64,000 nt of DNA from NCBI GenBank assembly GCA_963702575.1, contig CAVPCU010000008.1, positions 1 through 64,000 of the forward strand. The letters run 5' to 3'. The first letter of the stretch is position 1. The number at the start of each line of letters is the position of its first letter. The notes beneath the pieces were generated by a model. The model searched no databases. It was not told where the DNA came from and worked only from the letters and a program-made list of their open reading frames with translations. Origin of the DNA: VRUE01 sp963702575 (GTDB lineage Bacteria > Actinomycetota > Thermoleophilia > Solirubrobacterales > 70-9). Both the position numbers and the translations under genes were made by a program. Of the stretch, positions 1 to 14,193 are shown piece by piece.

Positions 1-6408
<6,408 letters not shown>

Positions 6409-6488
6409 GTCGGCGACTCCTCAGGCGGTCAGAGGGACGTGGATACAGCGCAGATACGAGCAGGGGATGACAACAGGCGCGCGACCGC

Positions 6489-6518
6489 GAAAAATAACAC
6501 ACGGCCGCGCTCGGCCGT
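6489..6518 (-). terminator. rplL-rpoB attenuator hairpin
   Basis: On the minus strand a perfect 7-bp stem ACGGCCG/CGGCCGT (6501-6507 with 6512-6518, loop of 4) is followed by a T-rich stretch (TTATTTTT). It sits between rplL and rpoB, where partial termination adjusts polymerase versus ribosomal protein output in other bacteria. It could also be an RNase processing site. Confidence 0.6.
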
Positions 6519-6564
6519 CGGATCGGCTCCCTGCCTGCGATCCGTTCGCGCTCGGTGCGGCGCT

Positions 6565-6963
6565 TTATTTGAGCTCGACGGTCGCGCCGGCCTCCTCGAG
6601 TTCCCCTTTGATCTTCTCGGCTTCGTCGCGCTCGACGCCCTCTTTGATCGCTTTCGGGGCCTCGTCGACCAGCGCCTTGGCCTCTTTCAGGCCGAGCCCG
6701 GTCGCGGCGCGGACGACCTTGATCACCGGCACCTTCTGGCCGCCGACCTCGGTCAGCACGACGTCGACCGTCGCGGCTCTCCGCCTCGCCGCCGCCCTCG
6801 CCGGCGTCGCCGGCGCGCCCGCGGCGGCCGGCGCTGCGGCCGCGACCGCGGTCGCGGAGACGCCGAACTCCTCCTCGAGCGCTTTGATCCGCTCGGAGAG
6901 CTCGAGCACCGAGATGCCTTTCAGCTCCTCGATCCAGTCCTCGGTTTTCACTTTGGTTGCCAT
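6565..6963 (-). CDS. rplL: 50S ribosomal protein L7/L12
   Basis: Stalk protein of the large ribosomal subunit that recruits translation GTPases. At 132 aa it has the usual length. The N-terminal dimerisation domain (WIEELKGISVLELSERIKAL), an Ala-rich hinge and the C-terminal factor-binding domain (VIKVVRAATGLGLKEAKALV) are all present. The ATG overlaps the rplJ stop by one base (TGATG). The hinge reads ARAAARRRAAT here. An adjacent frame reads DAGEGGGEAES, the acidic hinge expected of this family, so two compensating indels near 6775-6815 are likely. Confidence 0.95.
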   Translation of the reverse strand: MATKVKTEDWIEELKGISVLELSERIKALEEEFGVSATAVAAAAPAAAGAPATPARAAARRRAATVDVVLTEVGGQKVPVIKVVRAATGLGLKEAKALVDEAPKAIKEGVERDEAEKIKGELEEAGATVELK

Positions 6964-7487
6964 CAGTCCTCTTTCTCCTTTTGTTCTTGAAGCTGCTGAA
7001 GTTGACTTGCGAGCCCGGAGATCATCGAGCCGAGGCCGCGGACCAGGCCGGTCAGCGGGCTGGCGACGACGCCGGCGAGCTGGCCGTTGAGCACCTCGCG
7101 CGCGGGCAGGCGGGCGATCGACTTGAACTGGTCCTCGTCGAGGCTGAGCCCGTCCATGAAGCCGCCCTTGAAGGTGAGGACCTCGTGCTCTTTGTTGAAG
7201 GTCGAGATCGCCTTCGCCGCCATCGCCGTGTCGCCGCGGACGAAGGTGAGGGCGGTCGGGCCCTGCAGCAGCTCGGCGAGGCGCTCCTCGCCGGCCTTCT
7301 CGGCGGCGCGTTTGGTCAGGCGGTTCTTGACGACGCGGAAGCTGGCGTCGGCTTCGCGCAGCTTGGCGCGCAGCTCGGCGGCCTGCGGGACGCTGATGCC
7401 GCGGTAGTCGACCGCGAAGATCGCCTCGGCGCCCTCGATCTGGGCCGCGATCTCCTCGATGGCTTGTGCCTTTTCGTCTCGGTTCAT
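6963..7487 (-). CDS. rplJ: 50S ribosomal protein L10
   Basis: Base of the ribosomal stalk; binds 23S rRNA and carries the L7/L12 dimers. The 174-aa product is full length, with the N-terminal rRNA-binding part (AIFAVDYRGISVPQAAELR, VVKNRLTKRAA) and a C-terminal helix rich in Gln and Lys (LQQLQEQKEKED) where L12 docks. The ATG overlaps the upstream reading frame by ATGA, and the stop overlaps the rplL start, so the rplJ-rplL pair is translationally coupled. Confidence 0.95.
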   Translation of the reverse strand: MNRDEKAQAIEEIAAQIEGAEAIFAVDYRGISVPQAAELRAKLREADASFRVVKNRLTKRAAEKAGEERLAELLQGPTALTFVRGDTAMAAKAISTFNKEHEVLTFKGGFMDGLSLDEDQFKSIARLPAREVLNGQLAGVVASPLTGLVRGLGSMISGLASQLQQLQEQKEKED

Positions 7488-8307
7488 TCGTTCACCTGCA
7501 CCGGGCTTCTCGGGCCGATGAGCCCTGCCGGTGGTCTTCGGGTCGTGCGGCGGGGGAGTCTAGGCGGTGCCGGCTCCTCTGCGGTCTCGGCCGCGGCCGG
7601 GGCGGCGGCCTCCCGCTCGCCGGTCTTGCCGGCGTCGACGCGGATCCCGGGGCCCATCGTCGTCGTCAGCGTCGCCGAGAGGATGTAGCGGCCCTTCGCC
7701 GAGGACGGCTTGGCGCGGACGATCTCGTCGATCACCGCGAGGCAGTTGTCGAGCAGCTTCTGCTGGTCGAAGCTCGCCTTGCCGATCGCCATGTGGACGA
7801 TCGCCTGGCGGTCGGTGCGGTACTCGACCTTGCCCGCCTTCGACTCGGTGACCGCCTTCTCGACGTCGTCGGTGACGGTGCCGACCTTCGGGTTGGGCAT
7901 CTTGCCCTGCGGGCCGAGCACGCGGCCGAGCTGGCCGACCGCCTTTCATCATGTCCGGGGTCGAGATCGCCACGTCGAAGTCGGTCCAGCCCTCCTGCGA
8001 CTTTCTCGGCCAGGTCCTGGCCGCCGACGAAGTCGGCGCCGGCCGCCTCGGCGTCGCGGGCCTGCTGGCCCTGGGCGAAGACGGCGATCGTCACGTCCTT
8101 GCCGAGCCCGTGCGGCAGCGCAAGGGTGCCGCGCAGCTGCTCCTCGGCGTGGCGCACGTTGACCCCGAGCCGCAGGTGCAGCTCGACCGTCTCGTCGAAG
8201 CTGGCGCTGGCCGTCTCCTTGATCAGCGCGATCGCCTCGGCCGGCGGGTAGGCGTGCTCGCGCTGCACCTTGCCGAACTGTTTGCGGTAGCGCTTGCCGT
8301 GGGCCAT
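7484..8307 (-). CDS. rplA: 50S ribosomal protein L1 (frameshifted)
   Basis: L1 stalk protein; binds 23S rRNA and controls tRNA exit. The N-terminus MAHGKRYRKQFGKVQREHAY and the signature GPQGKMPNPKVGTVT are clear. The frame breaks at about 8003 (extra base before CAGGAGGGC) and about 7945 (AAAGGC for AAGGC), consistent with single-base errors. After the conserved TTTMGPGIRVDAGK the frame stays open for about 60 residues, down to an ATGA overlap with rplJ. A nearby alternative frame stops at about 7561. If the true end is there, the 75-bp gap could hold an L10-type leader. The C-terminal end is therefore uncertain. Confidence 0.9.
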
Positions 8308-8316
8308 CGCGATCTC

Positions 8317-8739
8317 CTACTTGACGTCGACGCCCATCGAGCGGGCGGTGCCGGCGATGATCTTCGAGGCGGCGTCGAGGTCGTTGGCGTTGAGGTCGGG
8401 CATCTTGCGCTCGGCGATCTGGCGGACCTGGTCCATCGAGATCGTGCCGACTTTGTTGACGTGCGGCTCGCCCGAGCCCTTCTGGATCCCGATCGCTTCG
8501 CGGATCAGCACCGCGGCGGGCGGCGTCTTGGTGATGAAGTTGAAGGAGCGGTCCTCGTAGACGGTGATCTCGACCGGGATGATCGTCCCGCCTTCGCTCT
8601 GGGTCTGCGCGTTGAAGGCTTTGCAGAACTCCATGATGTTGACGCCGTGCTGGCCCAGCGCCGGGCCGACCGGCGGCGCCGGGTTGGCGTTGCCCGCCTG
8701 GATCTGCAGCTTGATGAGGGTGAGGACTTTTTTCGCCAT
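8317..8739 (-). CDS. rplK: 50S ribosomal protein L11
   Basis: Binds the GTPase-associated region of 23S rRNA with L10/L12, and is needed for factor function and stringent-response sensing. The 140-aa product is complete, with the N-terminal Pro-rich switch (ANPAPPVGPALGQHGVNIME) and the C-terminal RNA-binding domain ending IIAGTARSMGVDVK. The frame is intact. It lies 9 bp upstream of rplA and 27 bp downstream of nusG, in the standard order. Confidence 0.97.
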   Translation of the reverse strand: MAKKVLTLIKLQIQAGNANPAPPVGPALGQHGVNIMEFCKAFNAQTQSEGGTIIPVEITVYEDRSFNFITKTPPAAVLIREAIGIQKGSGEPHVNKVGTISMDQVRQIAERKMPDLNANDLDAASKIIAGTARSMGVDVK

Positions 8740-8766
8740 CGGGGTCGGGGAGGGTAGCGGGCCGGG

Positions 8767-9291
8767 CTAGATCTTCTTCACCTGGTCGTAGTTGACCTCG
8801 ACCGGGGTCTCGCGGCCGAAGATCGAGACCAGCACCTTGAGTTTGGCCGCGTCCTCGTTGATCTCGGCGATCTCGCCGGAGAAGTCCGAGAGCGGGCCGG
8901 AGATGACCTTGACCGACTCGCCGATCGAGAACTGCGCCTGGGTGCGCGGCCGCTCGGCGGTCTCGCGGTGCAGCAGGCGGTCGACCTCCGGTTTGGAGAG
9001 CGGCACCGGCTTGTTGCGCGGGCCGACGAAGCCGGTCACACCGGGGGTGTTCTTGACCAGGCCCCAGGCGTCGTCGGTCATCTCCATGTTGACCAGGACG
9101 TAGCCGGGCATCGTCCGTTTCTCCTTCGGTTCTTTCTGGCCTTCTTTGTTGAGCTCCATCACCTGCTCGGTCGGCACGACGACCTGGCGCACGTTGCGGT
9201 TCTGGCTCATCGTCTGCACCCGGTGCTCGAGGTTGTGCTTGACCTTGTTCTCGTGCCCGGAGTAGGTGTTGATCACGTACCAGCGATACAT
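8767..9291 (-). CDS. nusG: transcription termination/antitermination factor NusG
   Basis: Elongation factor that bridges RNA polymerase to Rho or to the ribosome. The 174-aa product starts MYRWYVINTYSGHENKVK. It has the NGN domain (TMPGYVLVNMEMTDDAW, VTGFVGPRNKPVPLS) and a C-terminal KOW domain (GESVKVISGPLSDFSGEIAE). The ATG at 9291 is chosen because the family starts here. The open frame continues upstream into secE only because of an indel in secE. Confidence 0.95.
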   Translation of the reverse strand: MYRWYVINTYSGHENKVKHNLEHRVQTMSQNRNVRQVVVPTEQVMELNKEGQKEPKEKRTMPGYVLVNMEMTDDAWGLVKNTPGVTGFVGPRNKPVPLSKPEVDRLLHRETAERPRTQAQFSIGESVKVISGPLSDFSGEIAEINEDAAKLKVLVSIFGRETPVEVNYDQVKKI

Positions 9292-9322
9292 CTCGGAGGA
9301 TTGCCTTTGCTTTGGGGATCCG

Positions 9323-9855
9323 CTAGAGGATCTGCTTGATGAGGAAATTGAAGGCGCGTGTCGAGGAGCGCCGAGGTAGGCGCCGGCGACGGCGACGAAG
9401 ATGATCGTCACCGCGGTCGCCTGGACCAGGGTTTCGCGGTCGGGCCACTGGACTTTGCTCAGCTCCGCCCAGCAGGAGACGAGGAAGCCGATGACGCCGC
9501 CGCGCTGGCGCTTTTCGGCCTGCGCCTGTTTCTGGCGGCGGGCGAGCTGCTCGCTCTCCTGGCGCTTCTGCGCCTCGCGCTTGCGCTTCTCGGCTTCCTT
9601 GGCCTGCTTCGCTTCGGCGCGGCGCACGGCGCGGTCCGACTTCGGCGCGTCCGGGGTCTCCAGCTCCACTTCGGGCGCGCCGGCGGCCATCCCGGCCTCG
9701 ACCGCCTCGATCTCGGCGATGTCGCCGGAGACCGGGACCTGGGTGTCGTGCTGGGCGCGCGACTCGGTGACGCGCCTGTCGCCGCCGGAGCGCTTCTGCT
9801 CCTCGGCTTCGCGGGCGCGGCGCTCGGCCTTGCGCTGTGCGCGGGTTTTGGCCAT
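9323..9855 (-). CDS. secE: preprotein translocase subunit SecE (frameshifted near C-terminus)
   Basis: Essential SecYEG translocon subunit. It has a long charged N-terminal extension (about 110 residues rich in Ala, Glu, Arg and Lys), then the conserved cytoplasmic helix FLVSCWAELSKVQWPDRETL and one membrane helix (ATAVTIIFVAVAGAYLGA). A one-base indel at about 9365 throws the frame. The next frame gives FNFLIKQIL and a stop at 9323, the expected SecE ending. Without the correction the frame runs straight into nusG and gives a false SecE-NusG fusion. Confidence 0.9.
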
Positions 9856-9891
9856 CGGCGCCTCAGCGTCCCTTCTCGTCGCCGAGGAGCA

Positions 9892-10056
9892 CTAGCGCGT
9901 CTCCTTGTGCGCGGTGTGGCGGCCGCACCAGCGGCAGAACTTGCGCAGCTCGATCCGGTCCGGCGAGTTTCGCCGCGACTTGTTGGTCTGGTAGTTGCGC
10001 CGCTTGCAGTCTTCGCAAGCCAGCGTCACCGCGATGCGGACATCTCCGCGAGCCAT
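9892..10056 (-). CDS. rpmG: 50S ribosomal protein L33
   Basis: Small ribosomal protein near the E site, 54 aa: MARGDVRIAVTLACEDCKRR at the N-terminus and FCRWCGRHTAHKETR at the end. The two CxxC pairs make this the zinc-binding (C+) form, whose expression in many bacteria depends on zinc supply relative to a C- paralog. A GAGGGAG ribosome-binding site lies just before the ATG. It is the first gene of the rpmG-secE-nusG operon and 36 bp upstream of secE. Confidence 0.93.
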   Translation of the reverse strand: MARGDVRIAVTLACEDCKRRNYQTNKSRRNSPDRIELRKFCRWCGRHTAHKETR

Positions 10057-10167
10057 GTCTCCCTCGTTGCCGTACGAAGTCGTTACAAGGAAAAACCCCG
10101 GGCCGAGGGCACGAGGCTGAGCGAAGAATAGCGCTCCGCCGCTCCTCGAGGAACCTCAGCGCCGGCG

Positions 10168-10557
10168 TCACTCGCCGCGGAGATCGACGACTTCGCAGTC
10201 GAGCTCCTCTGCCCGTTCGGCGATCTCCGGGTCCCCGGTCCAAAGCGGAGCGTCGAGGCGCCTTGCGGTCGCGACGCAGAATGCGTCGGCGTAGGAGAGC
10301 CCACCGCCTGCCTTGACACGCGCCGCGGAGCGAACTAGCGACCAGTCCGGGTTCAAGACTTCACTGCGTTGACGAATCCTCTCGATGTCGGCGTTCGCCG
10401 CTTTCTCGCCCCGCTCGCGGATCCGTATGTAGAGCACCTCGCCGAGGTTGATCGACGAAATCGCCGCGCCCTGGGAAAGCCACACGTCTTGGACCCTCCC
10501 TGCCGCCGGCTCGTTCTTCAGATACGCAAGCAGGGCCCAGCTGTCAAGGACGACCAA
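10168..10557 (-). CDS. PIN-domain toxin, VapC family
   Basis: Predicted RNase of a type II toxin-antitoxin pair. The 129-aa PIN fold has the first acidic residue in VVLDSWALLAYL, the conserved Glu in SINLGEVLYIRI, and the later acidic cluster in LSYADAFCVATARRLDAPLWTGDPE, so the Mg-binding set looks complete. It overlaps the 3' end of the AbrB-type antitoxin gene by 14 bp, which implies coupled translation. VapC toxins typically cleave tRNA or rRNA; the target here cannot be read from sequence. Confidence 0.9.
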   Translation of the reverse strand: MVVLDSWALLAYLKNEPAAGRVQDVWLSQGAAISSINLGEVLYIRIRERGEKAANADIERIRQRSEVLNPDWSLVRSAARVKAGGGLSYADAFCVATARRLDAPLWTGDPEIAERAEELDCEVVDLRGE

Positions 10558-10831
10558 CGCCCCACCTCTGAGCCTTACGCTCCTCCAGCTCGCGCTCCCT
10601 GCGCCGCTCCTCCATCAGCGCATCGGTCCCGCCTCCTGGCGTGTCGGCCCAGATGCCGCGCAGCGCTTCGACCCCTTTGCGGCGCTCGTCGACGTCGTCG
10701 GCTAGGCGGTGGATTCGCACCTCCTTGCCGTTCGGCTCGAACACGACCTCGTCGCCCGGCGCGATCCCGATCTCGTCGCGAATCGCCTTGGGTATCACGA
10801 CCTGCCCTTTTGCCCCGACCTTATGCGCCAT
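10544..10831 (-). CDS. AbrB/SpoVT-type antitoxin
   Basis: DNA-binding antitoxin for the adjacent VapC, 95 aa. The N-terminal swapped-hairpin AbrB domain reads KVGAKGQVVIPKAIRDEIG and PGDEVVFEPNGKEVRIHR. The charged C-terminal part (EERRRERELEERKAQRWG) is the likely toxin-binding segment. A TATACT box ends 6 bp before the ATG and overlaps a small palindrome (CAGT-ATA-ACTG), so the gene is probably leaderless and self-repressed. Confidence 0.88.
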   Translation of the reverse strand: MAHKVGAKGQVVIPKAIRDEIGIAPGDEVVFEPNGKEVRIHRLADDVDERRKGVEALRGIWADTPGGGTDALMEERRRERELEERKAQRWGVGRP

Positions 10832-10836
10832 GGCAA

Positions 10837-10847
10837 CAGTATAACTG
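10837..10847 (-). promoter_or_regulatory. -10 box/palindrome of the first vapBC operon
   Basis: On the minus strand TATACT (10843-10838) is a good -10 element. It lies inside the palindrome CAGTTATACTG and ends 6 bases before the antitoxin ATG. The spacing predicts transcription starting at or within a base of the ATG. No ribosome-binding site fits between them. Confidence 0.55.
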
Positions 10848-10863
10848 AGAAGTATGACCTAAC

Positions 10864-12006
10864 TCAGAGGCCGAGGGTTTTGGCGATGATCGTGCGCTGG
10901 ATCTCGGAGGTGCCGCCGTAGATGGTCGAGACCATCGTCGTGCGGACGAGGCGCTCCATGTCGTACTCGGAGGAGTAGCCGTAGCCGCCCATCATCTGCA
11001 TCCCCTCGAGCGCGACCCGTTTGGCGACCTCGGTGACGTGCAGCTTCACCATCGAGGCCTCGCGGGGGAGCATCCGGCCGGGATCCTCGTCGGTCAGGGT
11101 CGCGACCCAGCGGGTCATCAGGCGGGCCGACTCGAGTTCGGTCGCCATGTCGGCGATCCGGTGCTGCAGCGCCTGGAAGGAGCCGATCGGGCGGCCGAAC
11201 TGCTTGCGCTCCTTTACATAGGCGAGGGCGTCGTCGAAGACGCGCTGGGCGATCCCCAGCATCGTCGCGGCGAGGATCAGGCGCTCGACGTTGAGGCCCG
11301 CCATCAGCTGCGTCCAGGCCTGGTCGACCTCGCCGAGCAGGGCGTCGGCCGGCGCCTCGACGTCGGTCAGGTAGAGGTGGTTGGTCTCGGTCCCCCCCAT
11401 CGTCTCGATCGGGACGATCTCCATCCCGGGCGCCTCGCGCGGCAGCCAGATCATCGAGAGGCCCTCGTGCTTGTTCTCGCCCTTGGTCGTGCGGCAGACG
11501 ACGAGGACGTGGTCGGCGATGTGGGCGTTGGAGATGAAGACCTTCTGGCCGTTGAGGACGAAGCCGCCGTCGACCTGCTCGGCCCGCGCCGTCAGCGCGC
11601 CGACGTCGGAGCCGGCCTCGGGCTCGGTCATCGCGATCGCCTCGACCGCGCCGGCGGCGATCCCGCCGAGGATCTCGCGCTTCTGCTCGTCGGTGCCGAA
11701 GCGCTGGGTCGCGCCGGCGACGATCAGCGTCGTCGCGTAGCCGCCGATCGGGGCCAGCCCGCGCGAGGTCTCCTCCATGAACAGGCAGGCGTCGAGCATC
11801 GAGCCGCCCGAGCCGCCGTGGTCCTCGGGGATCGTCACCCCGAGCCAGCCCAGCTCGGCCATCTGCCTGTAGAGGTCGAAGTTGTGGTGCTCCTTGTAGC
11901 CGTCGGTGAGCTGCTCGCGCTGCTCCCTGGTCCCGCACTCGCGCGCGCAGAAGTCGCGGATCGCGGCGACGAAGTCCTGCTGCTCGTCGGTCAGGGCGAA
12001 GTCCAT
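10864..12006 (-). CDS. acyl-CoA dehydrogenase
   Basis: FAD-dependent alpha,beta-dehydrogenation of an acyl-CoA (beta-oxidation or a related acid pathway), 380 aa, cytosolic. The family signature AMTEPEAGSD is present, with the flavin-binding ERKQFGRPIGSFQALQH and the C-terminal GGYGYSSEYDMERLVR and IYGGTSEIQRTIIA. The position of the MCAD catalytic Glu (Y-E-G-T) is Gly here (YGGT), as in subfamilies that carry the base on another helix, so chain-length specificity is not assigned. The ATG at 12006 is preferred over the GTG at 12012, because a TAGCCT box ends only 3 bp before that GTG. Confidence 0.93.
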   Translation of the reverse strand: MDFALTDEQQDFVAAIRDFCARECGTREQREQLTDGYKEHHNFDLYRQMAELGWLGVTIPEDHGGSGGSMLDACLFMEETSRGLAPIGGYATTLIVAGATQRFGTDEQKREILGGIAAGAVEAIAMTEPEAGSDVGALTARAEQVDGGFVLNGQKVFISNAHIADHVLVVCRTTKGENKHEGLSMIWLPREAPGMEIVPIETMGGTETNHLYLTDVEAPADALLGEVDQAWTQLMAGLNVERLILAATMLGIAQRVFDDALAYVKERKQFGRPIGSFQALQHRIADMATELESARLMTRWVATLTDEDPGRMLPREASMVKLHVTEVAKRVALEGMQMMGGYGYSSEYDMERLVRTTMVSTIYGGTSEIQRTIIAKTLGL

Positions 12007-12030
12007 CGGCACGGCAGGCTAACCGACCCA

Positions 12031-12103
<73 letters not shown>

Positions 12104-12173
12104 GGAGCGATCAACTTTAGCGGTGTGGCGCCGAACGACCGCTCCCGGGTGGCGAACGATGAGAACGATGAAA

Positions 12174-12179
12174 TAGAGT
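12174..12179 (+). promoter_or_regulatory. -10 box of the cyclophilin gene
   Basis: TAGAGT ends 9 bp before the ATG at 12189. No ribosome-binding site is visible in the gap, so the transcript is probably leaderless or nearly so. A GAACGATGA direct repeat lies immediately upstream, at about 12153-12171. Confidence 0.4.
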
Positions 12180-12188
12180 GTCTCCCGG

Positions 12189-12857
12189 ATGAGGGAAAGA
12201 CGGGACCGCTGGACGATCGTGCTTGCCCTGGCCGCCGGGGCGGCGCTCGCCCTGAGCGCGGCCGGTTGCGGCGGCGGCTCGAGCTCCTCGACGACGACCT
12301 CGGCGAAGACCGGCTGCAAGGAAGTCGAAGCGCCCGAACCGCGCGAAGAGAGCCTGACGGCGCCGAAGCAGACGGTCAAGCGGGGCGAAAAGCTGACCGC
12401 GGTGGTCGAGACGAGCTGCGGCAGCTTCGAGATCGCGCTCGACAGCAGGCAGGCGCCGAAGACCGTCAACTCGTTCGCCTACCTCGCCCGTCAGGGCTTC
12501 TACGACGGCCTCGACTTCAACCGGGTCGTCTCCGGCTTCGTCGTCCAGGGCGGCGACCCGGCCGGAGACGGCACCGGCGGCCCCGGCTACACCGTGGTCG
12601 AGAAGCCGCCCGCCAACGCCTCCTACACCAAGGGCGTCGTCGCGATGGCGAAGACCGCCGCCGAACCTCCCGGCTCCTCCGGCAGCCAGTTCTTCGTCGT
12701 CACCAGCGTCGACACCGGCCTGCCGCCCGAATACGCGCTGCTCGGCAGGGTCAGCAAGGGCTACGGCACCGTGCAGCGGATCAATGTGCTGGGCGGCGCC
12801 AACGAAAAGCCCAAACAGACCGTCCTGATCGAAAAGCTGACGATCGAGAAGAACTGA
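12189..12857 (+). CDS. lipoprotein peptidyl-prolyl cis-trans isomerase (cyclophilin)
   Basis: Secreted foldase that isomerises Xaa-Pro bonds in exported proteins. The 222-aa product has a lipoprotein signal peptide (RRDRWTIVLALAAG, then lipobox LSAAGC with lipidated Cys near residue 27), a Ser/Thr linker, and a cyclophilin domain from about residue 65. The domain carries GFYDGLDFNRVVSGFVVQGG (active-site Arg and Gln) and SGSQFFVVTS. It is transcribed divergently from tRNA-Thr. The most likely location is the outer face of the cytoplasmic membrane. Confidence 0.92.
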   Translation: MRERRDRWTIVLALAAGAALALSAAGCGGGSSSSTTTSAKTGCKEVEAPEPREESLTAPKQTVKRGEKLTAVVETSCGSFEIALDSRQAPKTVNSFAYLARQGFYDGLDFNRVVSGFVVQGGDPAGDGTGGPGYTVVEKPPANASYTKGVVAMAKTAAEPPGSSGSQFFVVTSVDTGLPPEYALLGRVSKGYGTVQRINVLGGANEKPKQTVLIEKLTIEKN

Positions 12858-12886
12858 GTCGCCGAGATTCTGCGTACTTGCAGATC

Positions 12887-12924
12887 GCTCACTACATTGA
12901 GTAAAATGCCTCAACGTAGTGAGC
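12887..12924. promoter_or_regulatory. inverted-repeat operator bracketing a -10 box
   Basis: A 15-bp arm GCTCACTACATTGAG (12887-12901) is mirrored with one mismatch by CTCAACGTAGTGAGC (12910-12924). The spacer starts with TAAAAT (12902-12907), a strong -10 element that ends 11 bp before the GTG start at 12919. The right arm covers that start codon. A protein bound here would block both promoter and start, as expected for autoregulation of the downstream ATPase. Confidence 0.7.
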
Positions 12925-14115
12925 AAATCGTCACCATATAGGCGTGCCACCTTCACCGAGCTGGCCTCGCGGCTGAACGAGGAGGCTGCTCGAATCCAGG
13001 TCGTCAGCGGCCCCCGGCAGGTCGGAAAGACGACCGTCGTGCGCCAGGTGCTGGAAGCGATCGGCCAGCCGAGCCATTACGCCAGCGCCGACGAGCCGAC
13101 CTTGCGGGATTCCGCCTGGCTCGAGGCGCAGTGGGAGGAGGGACGGCGGCTCGCCCGGGCGCGGCCCGCGGGCGCGATCCTCGCCGTCGACGAGATCCAG
13201 AAGGTGTCCGGCTGGTCCGAGGCCGTGAAGCGCCTGTGGGACGAGGACCGCCGCTCGGACCTGCGCCTGCGAGTGGTCCTGCTCGGCTCGGCGGCGCTGC
13301 TCGTCCAGCGAGGCCTGAGCGAGAGCCTCACCGGGCGCTTCGAGCTGATCCGGGCTCCGCACTGGTCCTTCGGCGAGATGAGCGAGGCCTTCGGCTTCAG
13401 CCTCGACGAGTTCGTCCACTTCGGCGGCTACCCGGGCGCGGCCGACCTGATCGGCGACGAGCGTCGCTGGGCGGCATACGTCCTCGACTCGATCGTCGAG
13501 ACGACGATCTCACGCGACCTGCTCCTCCTCACCCGGGTGGACAAGCCGGCGCTGCTTCGCAGCCTCTTCCGGCTCGTCTGCGACTACTCCGGCCAGATCG
13601 TCTCTTACCAGAAGCTGACCGGACAGCTCCAGGACGCCGGCAACACGACGACGCTCGCGCACTACCTCGACCTGCTCGCCGCCGCCGGGCTGGCGATCGG
13701 CCTGGAGAAATACGCGCCCGGGAAGGTGCGCCAGCGCCGCTCGACCCCCAAGCTGCTGGCGCTCGACACCGCCCTGGTCACTGCCATCGGGGGCCGCAGC
13801 TTCGCCGAGGCCCGCGAGGACCCCGAGCAGTGGGGCCGGCTGGTCGAGACGGCGGTGGGCGCGCATCTGATCGCCACCCGCGACCCCCGCGCCGAGATCC
13901 TCTACTGGCGCGATCGCGATCGCGAGGTCGACTTCGTCGTCCAGCGCGGCGCCGAACTGACCGCGATCGAGGTCAAGAGCGGTCGCCGCCACGACGGCAT
14001 GCCGGGGATGTCGGCCTTCGAGAGAGCGCACGGGCCCACCCGCAAGCTGCTCGTCGGCGGAGACGGGACTCCGCTCGACGCCTTCCTCTCGGCCGAGGTG
14101 CCGATCCCGACCTAA
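12919..14115 (+). CDS. AAA ATPase with C-terminal DUF4143/PD-(D/E)XK-like domain
   Basis: 398-aa member of the AAA_14/DUF4143 family (COG1373-like), whose physiological role is not established. Walker A is GPRQVGKT (residues 31-38) and Walker B is AILAVDEIQKV; the sensor segment reads LLGSAALL and SLTGRFELI. The C-terminal domain has the nuclease-like motif REVDFVVQ followed by AIEVKSGRR (Asp, Glu-x-Lys). The start is the GTG at 12919, because an in-frame ATG reading from 12906 ends at once. It stands alone with its own palindromic operator. It is one of three divergent family members in this window (also 38244 and 46033). Confidence 0.88.
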   Translation: MSKSSPYRRATFTELASRLNEEAARIQVVSGPRQVGKTTVVRQVLEAIGQPSHYASADEPTLRDSAWLEAQWEEGRRLARARPAGAILAVDEIQKVSGWSEAVKRLWDEDRRSDLRLRVVLLGSAALLVQRGLSESLTGRFELIRAPHWSFGEMSEAFGFSLDEFVHFGGYPGAADLIGDERRWAAYVLDSIVETTISRDLLLLTRVDKPALLRSLFRLVCDYSGQIVSYQKLTGQLQDAGNTTTLAHYLDLLAAAGLAIGLEKYAPGKVRQRRSTPKLLALDTALVTAIGGRSFAEAREDPEQWGRLVETAVGAHLIATRDPRAEILYWRDRDREVDFVVQRGAELTAIEVKSGRRHDGMPGMSAFERAHGPTRKLLVGGDGTPLDAFLSAEVPIPT

Positions 14116-14193
14116 GGAGCCGGTGGCGTTGGCCAAACGGTACGAAGCTGTCCACAAGAGCCAGCCGGGGGTGTACAATCGCGTTTACGGACC

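Noticed and set aside
8767..9855. Apparent SecE-NusG fusion protein of 362 aa
   Set aside because: Caused by one indel near 9365. The correct frame gives the normal SecE ending and a stop, and NusG has its own ATG.
10864..12006. Acyl-CoA dehydrogenase inactive because YEGT is YGGT
   Set aside because: Several active subfamilies place the catalytic Glu on a different helix and have Gly here, so inactivity cannot be claimed.
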